Of a stretch of DNA of 64,000 bases, positions 54,540 to 64,000 are shown in pieces (position 1 is the first letter of the stretch; each line of letters opens with the position of its first letter). The notes under the pieces are model-generated. The model was given only the letters and a program-made list of their open reading frames with translations. It did not search any database and was not told where the DNA came from. The position numbers and the translations under genes were made by a program. The DNA lies in the NCBI GenBank assembly GCA_900660155.1, contig CABFPE010000098.1, positions 699,491-763,490 on the forward strand. Direction: 5' to 3'. The stretch comes from Hofstenia miamia (lineage: Eukaryota > Xenacoelomorpha > Acoela > Hofsteniidae).

Positions 54540-57500
54540 ATATCCATAGAAAGAACAGACAACCAAAAGAAAATAAATATTTGTAAGTAGCTACTTTGAA
54601 TATGTAGTATTTTTTAATCTCGTTTATAAAATTCTGCAACTTAAAGATGTAACAATTATCCCAATTTCAGGAACACGAACAATTCTGGTTTGCTAAAATA
54701 TTTTGGTATTAATAAAGCCCACAGTTTCAGTTTTTTTGTGTTTAACCAGACATCTCTATGTGTCATTTTTCAGTTGCTAATCATCAATTTCAAATCTGAA
54801 AAAATATTATATATTTTCCTGCCGTAATAAGGACAAATGTCTTGTCTTTGCATAATTTATGCTGTATAGGAATAGGAATGGGAAATTTCTAGCATTCACA
54901 ATATTTTCTGTCTTACCAAATTATCCTGAATTTTAGGTTTGGAGAATAGTTTTTATAAGCACTAATTGAAGCATGCTTATTGATTGTAAGTATTGATCTG
55001 TCAACTTTCAGCGACTTGCTGTTGCAAAATTGAATTCATGTACCATTCTTTAATTACCAACAGTAATTCTTTAAAATAAAATCACTATAATAATAATAAA
55101 CTAAAAGGACGACAAAATTAGGAAGCATATACATAATTAATGATATCCACAGGCAGACATGTTTTTTCCATAAAGAGGTGTTTGAGTTCCCAGGTTTTAA
55201 GGCATTGAACTGTTCTATTTAATGTACTCTGAAAGGAATCACAAAGTTTTAGACTTATATGCTGTTTATAAAAGGCCCGGATTTTCCAAATCTTCCAATC
55301 CACCAACCATTATGTTTGACGTTAAGTAAACATCCAATTAACAGTGCTGTAAATTGCAATTTTGCACATAAAAGTGCTGGTTTTACGATTACTTTATAAA
55401 ATAAATGTTTATCAAAATAGCATAAGCATACGGAAATAGCCACTGAATTATACTTTTTCATTAGAAACCTATGCTTTATACAACTATATTTTTTTAAAAA
55501 ATTTCATTTATTCATAGATAATATTTAATAATTAAAAGATGTAGCTGGCAACACAAAAAATTATTCCTTTATTTCTTTGGATTAATTGAACATTTATCAA
55601 AGCTTAAAATGGAAAAGCTTTCATCAACCACTTTGCGTCTATATTATTTAACTAAATCAAATTACTTAAGATATGTTTAAGCATTTTAATATTATTGTAC
55701 TAATGTCTCCTAGTCAGTATTGCCTAACCCTTTGCCTCAGGAGTATTACTTTCTAGTGATCCTCCCTGCAGCTCACCGATTTTAATTACCATGCAATTTT
55801 CTCTAAGTTGGGAAAACATTTATGAAATTCTAAAATAACAAAGAGCTGAAAATATCTTCAACTCCAAAGTTGTGTAATTTTACAATTTTGCGAAAGCTTT
55901 TCTTTAGTTGATAAACGTATTAAATTTACTATCGTATGCCCATTCTAGCGAAAATGCGATTTTGTATTTAAGAAGAACAATAGATACATAATAATCAACA
56001 CAAGTTTATTGAGATGAGCAATTTTCTGTACATAAATTTGTGTATTGAATAAATGTGATCCGATGCCCTTTCTGAATAGGGAAGATTTCAGTGGAAAACT
56101 GCTCGAAGACCTGCCTGAACCTTTTTGCAGCTAATTAATTTCTTTCTGATTAAAAAGAAGTAATTTGGACAATAAATACAGGCTCGACAATTTTGGAAAA
56201 AAATCTTGTTTGAATTTCCAAAATAGCAAGGGGCTGGAAATATCTTCAACTTCAGTTGTGTAGTTCTACAACTTTATGAATGTTTCTTCTGGTGGCAAAG
56301 ATTAAATAATAAATATATAATTTTAAATATGATAATTAAATTACAATGGATTTATAGAAAAAATAAAACATATTTATAAGAAGTGATGAAGGGATCGTTG
56401 ATGCCGTTCAGAAAGCATTGTCAAAATTTATTTTTATTGAAATAAAACCATAGGTTGTCTTAGAAGACAGCATATAATGAAGTGTATGATCTGGATGTCG
56501 CAAAATAGCTTTGTGTAGCTTGTCATCTGCTTTGATTACAATTTTAGTAGGTACATGTTGTTCTATAATACCCACTTATAGAGCTATGCGGTGGAGTGTA
56601 TCAATTTTATCCAGAGAATAGTTAGAGAGCCACCCCGTATCGAATTTCATGGAAAATTGCAGTAAATCAACCCAAATCCAGTGAATGCTTTTAAGATTAA
56701 AAAGAAGTTTCTGAATCAGCATGTAGATTATATTATACATTTTTCTAATTTGCCCAAAATTAGTTTAGCAAAATGAAAATTCAGGATTTGGTTTGGCAAG
56801 GATCATACAAATGGACCGAATTTGCATTATTTTGAATGGGGATTCGGGACTGCCTAAAATTTAATGGGGATAAGTTTTCAGTCCATTCCATCTCTGGTGC
56901 TAGAGCTACCAAAGCTCAAATTTGGATTATCAAATCAAAAACAAATTGCATTCAACACATGTTAATTTTTAAATGTCAATTTTAAATCCCTATTCTCTAA
57001 AATTATATGGAAGCAACCATTTCTTAAATATATTGACAACATTGTTTGGAGTTATAAACAATATAAGCTCGTACGATTGTAGTGGCCTCTGACATGAGAG
57101 ACAATCCTGCATGAAGAGCTCTCCTTATCGGTATCAAGTTCTATCCTCCTACCAGGTTACCCAGTCAATTTCACCTGTTTGGCAGGCATCTTCAACTTCA
57201 TCATTGAATAATAATCTGATCATTGGACAATGTTGTTTTGCGGGATCTTACAGACTTATTTTAACGTCTGCAGTTCCCCAATAGATTTGCACTCAGGAAT
57301 ATTCAAAAAATCATAAAACTGTAATTATTAAGTCTATTAAATTTTTAACTAAGGCACATGTAATATCTATACTAGATTTTCATAACAATATAATTTTGAT
57401 GTTCCGAATTATCTCATTCTTAATTTCAATTAATCCATGACAAATTCTTCAGACTTATCTACTCTTTGAATTTCAAAGACTATATCAGCCCAGCCTACAT

Positions 57501-59199
57501 AGAACTGCACTGATTAAAGGCTAAGTACCGATTCAGTATAAAATCAGCCTCATCGTTTAGAAATTCTTTCATGGTTTAGCGACTAATAACCTACAGGACT
57601 CATTTTCAATAAAGGCAACCAATTTTATTAGGTCCACGATCACACAAGACTCATCTTATGTTATGTGAACCAAGAATTTTGAACTACCTTCCAATTGCTG
57701 TTCGGACAGACTATTAAATGATCATCTCTTCCTAACACAGTTAAGAAACATGAATCAATCATTTTTGCATTGGAACGCACTAGATTTTCTTTTGGAAGTA
57801 TGTGCTCTGTATAAAAATATTAAATACCAAATATTGAAAATATAGATCTGGAAATTATTTTAAGCAAACTTGAGAACATCTTAGACACTGATTCCTGTTA
57901 ACAAATTTTTCGTAGATTTGTACAGTAAGTGTATAAGCACCGGGCAATTGTCTAAAATAAAGAATTGGTATTTATTATTACTTTCTACTGAAAATAATTA
58001 ATGTTGATGCGGAGCCACTAAGTAGCTTATTTCAATTTTATTCGTCAGTAATTGCTTTCACTTAATTAAATTAGTTGTGAAATTTACTGGAGCTAATAAC
58101 AATAGTTAAATAATAAATTTTCGCTACAGATGTTTCATCGATATCTCTTGAGAATGGGAGACTCAAGGGTGATGGCAAAATTTTTAAAAAATCATTAATT
58201 TGTGCTGACAGGTGGACTAAGAGCTGGAAAATGTGCATAATTCGTTTAGAAGTAAGATAACATGGAGAGAACAAATGTTTCGATTAAAATGTATAATTCA
58301 ATTACTTCACAAAAGCTTCTTTTCTAAAGTTGAACGTAGTCATGGAGCATCAGTTGTCGAGTAAGTGTTCTTACCATTTTCAATATTTAAGGAATGCATG
58401 CATTTAGTCTTTGAACAATTTTCAATGAATTGCCATTTCTAAGAATAGTCATATTAATGAAATCATTATCTGAAGAAATTTTTCCTTCTCCAAATTAAAA
58501 TTTGATTTTATATAAATGATAGAAATTGGATTGAATAATGTGATTAATAATTATTATTCAGTTGAGTTGCAAAGCAATAAAAATAATATAAATTAATTTT
58601 TAACTATAGACCTAAAGCAATTTAAAGTTTATTGTGAGGTTTATTAAATATATTTACTTAGTTTTCAAATAATGAACTTATATAGAAGAAATTTTTTAAA
58701 CACAAGTTTTCTCAAGCCATCTGGATTTTACACAATCTATTTTGAAATATTTATGTTAAATATGTAAATTCCTAAAAGTTTTTTTTGACAGTCTAATGGG
58801 CTATAGTGATAATGGGGCTTTTGAAAAATTTCTCTAATAATTAATTATTTCGGAGGTACTTGCATCACTTTTATTCTGTTGATATTGATATTAAGAAATG
58901 CGCAATATGTTTATAGAAATAGAACCACATTTAGTCATAACGAACTTAGATCAGCACACATATTGCAGGTAGACACTAAGATACGTAATTATATCGCCAG
59001 TTGACGATCTAATGTTCTGACCTGATGAAAGTTTTGACAAGTAATTAATTGTATACGTCAATCTTTCCGGCTACCAATATAATAAAATTGCAATGCATTA
59101 AAAATGGATTCTGTAGGTCTAGACATTTTTAGTGAATTATATTTTTCAAAATATTATTTCCTACTTAATTGAAAGTATAACATTTAGTTCAACAACGTT
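54540..59199. other. Long non-coding stretch with a diverged direct repeat
   Basis: No gene recognised. A segment of about 95 bp near 55826-55925 and another near 56211-56310 share AAATATCTTCAACT and AGTTGTGTA in the same order, as a diverged direct repeat. Parts of 56400-57300 have a weakly protein-like minus frame but nothing I can name. Confidence 0.4.
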
Positions 59200-59558
59200 T
59201 TATTATACATTTAAAAGTTGTTATTTGAGCACATAATTGGCAGTAATACTCTGAAATTTCTTTGTCAAAAAAAACTCGTCTATGTCTATCCCCCTTGAGC
59301 CCAATCGCGTGGCTGAGGGCATTAGGGATCTATAGCTACTCCAAATGAAGGGCAAGCTTCTCTAAGCAAAATATCAGCAGGTGTCAATATTAAAAAATGA
59401 GCTTACAAAATAATACTGTTTGATATTGAGAAAAATATAAATACTAGTAATTATAAATATTTTTTTATTTTTTGTAAATATTGTATTTATTGAAATATTC
59501 TGATAATAAATATACAATTTAAAATTTCTTCTAAATCAGCATTGATTATAAATCAAAA
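59200..59558 (+). repeat. 359-bp block duplicated at 60153-60511
   Basis: Offset 953, nearly identical (one small difference noticed near 59395, GTGTCAA against GTCACAA). The first copy ends at the N at 59559 and the second begins after the N at 60152, so the 592 bp between them (59560-60151) are placed between two copies of one sequence. No coding content in the block. Confidence 0.92.
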
Positions 59559-59589
59559 NTATATATATATATATATATATATATATTTC

Positions 59590-59620
59590 CAACCGGTTTC
59601 GATTTATAAATCATCGTCAG
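59590..59620 (-). ncRNA. Hammerhead-ribozyme-like core beside (TA)n
   Basis: On the minus strand, CTGACGA (59620-59614), one T, a perfect stem-loop GATTT-AT-AAATC (59612-59601), GAAA, then the palindrome CCGGTT. All conserved core bases are present except for the same extra U seen in the 9-10 kb copies. A (TA)n run (59560-59586) lies on its 3' side. It is probably the terminal repeat of a Penelope-like element whose body is not visible here. Confidence 0.45.
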
Positions 59621-59784
59621 TGTACAAATGCGTGGGATTTAATTTACAATAACTACATTAAATGATGTTGAAATATGCATACACTTAAAACATGTTCAGT
59701 AAATTGATCGTACTTTGTTGACTATTTAATAGCATGTACTTGGTTGCATATTTTATGAATAGGGCTTCAGCTAATTTGGTGTTC

Positions 59785-59820
<36 letters not shown>

Positions 59821-59840
59821 TTATTGTATACCAAAAATTT

Positions 59841-59873
59841 GACACGTTTCGATCATTTATTGATTATCTTCAG
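59841..59873 (-). ncRNA. Hammerhead-like core, second copy beside (TA)n
   Basis: On the minus strand, CTGAAGA (59873-59867), T, a weaker stem with ATCA/TGAT, GAAA (59850-59847), then CGTGTC. Stem III could form as AC/GU around a GU loop, with cleavage after the following C. The stem II base pair next to the core is A-C, so the fold is imperfect. A (TA)n run lies at 59789-59818. Confidence 0.4.
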
Positions 59874-60011
59874 AAATATCCCTTTACATTGTTATTTGTA
59901 AACTATTGAAGAAACAAGCTAATTAGGAAGAAAAACTTCATTTTGACAAAGATCTTTCGTTTTAATATTTGTATATTTCGAATGTAACCAGTCTTATTTT
60001 AATTCTTTTAG

Positions 60012-60151
60012 CAAATGAAAATCTTCAAAAGTGTCCATACTGTTTTCATATGTTTCCAAAAACTGATATACAAATCCATCTATTGATCGAGTATCATGCA
60101 CGAGGCATCGTTGTTGGGCATGATAAGTCAAAGAACGCTGTTCCAAAAATA
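60012..60151 (+). CDS. Zinc-finger gene exon, cut by an N join
   Basis: After the acceptor TTCTTTTAG the frame reads NENLQKCPYCFHMFPKTDI, then a C2H2-like ending HLLIEYH, then ARGIVVGHDKSKNAVPK before the N at 60152. The finger is atypical (C-x2-C-x11-H-x5-H). Order and strand make it a likely preceding exon of the zinc-finger exon at 61636, but the join destroys its donor. Confidence 0.55.
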
Positions 60152-60511
60152 NTTATTATACATTTAAAAGTTGTTATTTGAGCACATAATTGGCAGTAAT
60201 ACTCTGAAATTTCTTTGTCAAAAAAAACTCGTCTATGTCTATCCCCCTTGAGCCCAATCGCGTGGCTGAGGGCATTAGGGATCTATAGCTACTCCAAATG
60301 AAGGGCAAGCTTCTCTAAGCAAAATATCAGCAGGTCACAATATTAAAAAATGAGCTTACAAAATAATACTGTTTGATATTGAGAAAAATATAAATACTAG
60401 TAATTATAAATATTTTTTTATTTTTTGTAAATATTGTATTTATTGAAATATTCTGATAATAAATATACAATTTAAAATTTCTTCTAAATCAGCATTGATT
60501 ATAAATCAAAA

Positions 60512-61077
60512 ATCAGACAGCAATTCCATACATCATGTAGTTGAAAATCTTGAAAATTTTATCTAAGAAGACATCGATGGGCAAGTGCACGAGCATGTTA
60601 ATATGTGTTTTGAAGATTTTCGGAGTCTATTACAAAGTCAAAATATTTTGGAACGCAAGTTATATAGAAGGTTTGTGTTTGTATAACCCATAAATCCAAA
60701 CGGACACATGCCTACACTATGTAAGCATTCAACAATTTTTATTAATTAGTATGTATTCTTTAAGAAGACTATTTTTTGTGGTTGCAATCTATTCAAATTT
60801 ATAATAAATGCAGTTTTGATAGTAAAAGTTTATTGTGCATATATTTAGTAAACACTTACTTCTTGCATTAAAGATAATGCATCCGCTTGAGATTTATGGA
60901 ATTCATAATTTTGTTCACCTTAAGAAATTTGACTAATGCATATTTTGACAAAAATCAATTTTAGCATACTAACTTCAAAATGTTAGTTAATTCAAGCAAA
61001 TTTTTACCTCAATATATTGAAAATATTACTTCAAAATTCATAATTCATAGTTAGCAATCAGGATTATAATTAATTAT

Positions 61078-61124
<47 letters not shown>

Positions 61125-61635
61125 TAAGGTAGCGAATGGGTTTGTGGGTCACATTTTTCCGATAGTAGGGTGATCTTTTTAAGAAAGGCGAATACGGGGG
61201 TTGGGTTGCTTACATTGAAATATTTTCTGCCCACAAAGAAAATTTAAATTTCTCAGAAAACCAAGTCCTTTGATGTAGTGTATCAGGAAGTGCTTGAGCA
61301 AAATTTAAAATCGCTTGTAGGCCGCACTAATGGTGTACGCATTTAACTCACGCGATCCCCGCCCTGTGGTATTTTGCACACAAAGTGAGTGTATTTCATA
61401 TTTTATTGGCATTTAGTACATCAGATGAGGAAGACACACCTGGTAGGAATTGGCTTGAGACTTCTGCACTGCATAGCTGGATTTAATCAGCTTTTAGGAA
61501 CTTCTAATTGGGTTGGGTGGGGTCGGATTGGTTACGGTTTTTGTGCAAGCTGACTAGGCAGTGTCAAAAATATATGACTATTTTGCAGCACTGATTTGAG
61601 CTATTTTTTTCAAGCTTTATGAATAACATATTTAG
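60512..61635. other. Intron-like interval with (TA)n
   Basis: Non-coding. A long (TA)n run fills about 61075-61122, followed by a moderately GC-richer stretch to 61550 in which I recognise nothing. Confidence 0.45.
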
Positions 61636-61882
61636 TTCTCCACTTCTAGCCACGGTACAAATCAATGATATCCATGCTGCCAACTGGTGTGCGAAATGCA
61701 CTGCGCGTTTTAGACTTACGAGCGACCTAGTTCAACATATGCGCACATTCCATAAATCCTCAGCAGAAATTGCTGCAGCAAGCAAGCCAATCAGATTGCA
61801 GTATAAACTGAAATGTGGTGTGTGTAATCAATCATTTCGGGAAAGACATCATCTTACAAGACACATGACGTCGCATAGCTGA
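61636..61882 (+). CDS. Terminal exon of a PRDM8/ZNF488-like zinc-finger gene
   Basis: Acceptor ATATTTAG (an alternative is CTTCTAG, start 61650), then NDIHAANWCAKCTARFRLTS with DLVQHMRTFH, and LKCGVCNQSFRERHHLTRH with MTSHS and a stop (61880-61882). The pair NWCAKC..FR.TSDLV.HMR..H and C..C...FRERHHL.RHMTSH is, from memory, the C-terminal finger pair of vertebrate PRDM8 and ZNF488, transcriptional repressors of neural and oligodendrocyte genes. The PR domain exons would lie to the left and are not seen. The family call is by recall, not by alignment. Confidence 0.65.
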
Positions 61883-63368
61883 CTCACTGTTTTAAATGAA
61901 TGCATTAATATGTTATATTGATTTAAAAAGTTTATATTAAATGAATAAATGTTAGGAATAGGCAAATTTCTTCTTGAAACCGTTACTGTACCACATGGAA
62001 TGGTTCATTTTGTAAATTATGATATGAACTGATTAAGTAACCATCGAAATAGTCTAACAAATCTGTTATTTTCATTGTATATTTGCATACAACTGAGAAT
62101 TTTGATGTCTTATAGCTATCTATATTTCATACAGACGGAGAAGTAGTCACATCAAGCCTAGAAATGAATCAAATTTTCTCTTGACTCCACCCGACTTGGG
62201 CCAAATAGTTTCTGACCCGACCCGGGTTATTAAAAAAGAAAAAAGGTCTTTTTCTTAATAAAAACTAGATTTTGAATCTCCATAGACATCTATTATATTT
62301 TATATTTAATATAATTTAGCAAATCCTATGAAATAAGGTTAACGTACGATCTGATCATTTAAACTAATATACATGCCTTTAATTTCGATGAATGCACATC
62401 CTGAATCTTGGCGCGACCAACCGAGAAGGTTTGTTGACCCGACTAGGCTAATTTTTGGATAAATGTTGACCCGAGCAATGGATTCGTCCGCTTCCTTATC
62501 TGAGTAACATGGGCTATTCAAGAACATAAAAATGCATTCTGGAGATTAGTGGTAAAAAGGCACATGTCCTTTTTGTGATTTTTTAGTTTTTTACATCTAT
62601 GTCACTTTACACAAGAATATCAAGTTTGTACGATTCGAATTTTTAATTTGCCAATGTCCACCGAACTCTCACTTATCTTAGTATTAAAAATGCGCATGTT
62701 CAATACACTGAAATATCTATGGCCATACTTTCAAATGATTATCCTACTCATGTCAATTTAAATTGTAGCAGTTTGTGTTATTGCAATGTTTTTCATGAAT
62801 TTTGAAAGTAGGTTGAAATCTTATTTTGCCATTTACGGAAAACTCGAATTTTGGACACAGGCATTTTTAGCACTACTGTCCAGAATTATACTAGTATATA
62901 GCATGTCTTGCATTAAATTCTAACTGAGAACAAAATGAAGTCCATTTCTTGTCTATATTTTGTATTACACTCAAGAACGCGGTTGGATGATTGAATATAA
63001 TACATGAAATAAGTCTAAAAAAACCGTTTCTAAATCTGATGTTCATACAATTAAAAAGTAAAACAAATGACATTCTTTTGTGATTGTATTAAGCCAGGTG
63101 ATCCTAATCATAATAATGTGAGGACATCCATTATCACAGACTTTGTAGTATGAGCCAAAATGTTTTTGACAATAATAAAAAATAGTGAATATTAAAATAC
63201 TTGAAGAAATGCTATACGAAGTTTTTTTATTTTATTGATTTCTTAATGAAAATATATTGTTTTTAGGGAACTAATTAACATGTTATTTATTTAAAAAAAA
63301 AACCGACCCGGAATGTTCTTCCCAAGTGAATTGCGGCAACATATTAATTTTTATACAGTTTTTTGCAT

Positions 63369-63406
<38 letters not shown>

Positions 63407-63841
63407 TATATATATTAATATTTAAGCAGAATAATGTCAAAAGCTTACGAAACACACGCACATAATTACTACAAAGCATGATGCATCAGGAATATCCAGG
63501 ATACGGATAAATACTGGTATTATTTCATTGATCATTGTAAACTTTTTCAAGATAAAAATTTCAAAATTTATGAAGAATGCACAACTTGCACGAATTTTGA
63601 TTTTGTATTTTGCTACCATAAAATTGGTCATTAAATTTAATTATTCGTGGGAAATTGTTCCACTATGTTATTTTCTACATGCTTATGCAGGTAATTTCTT
63701 AAGATTTTGTTTGCAAATTTTCACAACAAATAGTTTCAAAAGAAAAGGCTAATCTGCATTTCTATAGATTAAGCTTAGAATCCCAATATTGCCATTTGTG
63801 TTTATATATATATATATAATGGAAGTGTTGTTTGGTATCAC
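61883..63841. other. 3' flank, non-coding
   Basis: The 3' UTR of the zinc-finger gene is expected first (an AATAAA lies near 61941). Around 62180-62480 several GACCCGAC/CCCGACTT motifs recur and may be a degenerate MITE. (TA)n occupies 63371-63420. No other gene seen. Confidence 0.4.
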
Positions 63842-63997
63842 AGCAGACGTGATTATATTGAAGATTTTCAAAAACGTTATTCGAAAAGGATTTTAAAAAT
63901 TTCCGACTATAAGAAGAGATTAATTGAACTAAATTTATTGCCTCTTTCAATTCAAATTCAATTAATTAAATCCAAGATTTTTAATGATAAGATCTAA
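63842..63997 (+). mobile_element. LINE C-terminal fragment at the window end
   Basis: The plus-strand frame RRDYIEDFQKRYSKRILKIS, then YKKRLIELNLLPLSIQIQLI and KSKIFNDKI, fits the Q.R..K.......Y..RL..L.LL.L..R segment that closes the RT ORF of CR1/Jockey-like LINEs. A stop is at 63995-63997. Only this tail-end part is visible. A short (TA)n precedes it. Confidence 0.6.
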
Positions 63998-64000
63998 AAA

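Noticed and set aside
56400-57300. Weakly protein-like minus-strand frames as a LINE remnant
   Set aside because: No RT or endonuclease motif could be identified with confidence.
1-64000. Search for tRNA, rRNA, CRISPR arrays, retroviral or LTR elements
   Set aside because: No convincing signal of any of these was seen by eye on either strand; very degraded copies could have been missed.

Overview
The window looks like a nuclear scaffold piece from an AT-rich invertebrate animal. The reasons are spliced genes with introns up to 4.6 kb, C2H2 zinc-finger genes of metazoan type (one a clear HINFP homologue), many (TA)n runs, and a load of animal-type transposons (Tc1/mariner, piggyBac, hAT, CR1/Jockey-like LINEs, Penelope-like elements). 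I cannot fix the phylum. No tRNA, rRNA, CRISPR or bacterial-type operon was seen, and no retrovirus, LTR element or Polinton was recognised.

Layout. 0-2.5 kb: a compact promoter-like block (CRE, two CCAAT boxes, TATA-like) directly in front of a decayed LINE. 2.5-12.8 kb: mostly non-coding, with a TA-flanked MITE (5.9-6.2 kb), locally duplicated blocks joined by single Ns (6.2-8.1 kb), a hAT MITE (8.5-8.9 kb) and three Penelope-like fragments (8.2-10.9 kb) with hammerhead-ribozyme-like folds. 12.8-13.8 kb, minus strand: the main exon of a three-finger C2H2 protein. 14.5 kb: a possible terminal exon. 15.4-18.6 kb: a MITE and a broken Tc1-like element with IR/DR ends. 21.3-32.9 kb: a nested transposon complex. 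Its outer ends are 26-bp TA-flanked inverted repeats 11.3 kb apart. Inside lie two piggyBac elements 25 bp from each other (the first holding a LINE insertion, the second a 1000-N gap and a 180-bp tandem array) and a hAT fragment. 34.0-35.3 kb: a second broken Tc1-like element.

36.8-47.9 kb, plus strand, holds the best host gene. Six exons, every junction in phase 0, give a predicted 519-residue ten-finger protein that follows vertebrate HINFP (histone H4 transcription factor) finger by finger and through the conserved block after the last finger. Its introns carry MITEs, a hAT relic, a 62-bp hairpin and a 180-N gap. 48.3-49.9 kb, minus strand: pieces of a small unrecognised gene with a TATA box. 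49.3-54.5 kb: several MITEs and a Tc1 relic. 60.0-61.9 kb, plus strand: two exons of a zinc-finger gene whose last two fingers resemble PRDM8/ZNF488. The window ends in a LINE C-terminal fragment.

Assembly warning. Single Ns at 7512, 7661, 15285, 23827, 49618, 59559 and 60152 mark joins. Six of the seven lie next to near-identical copies of nearby sequence, so local order and copy number there should not be trusted. Coordinates were read by eye, and no alignment or search was run.
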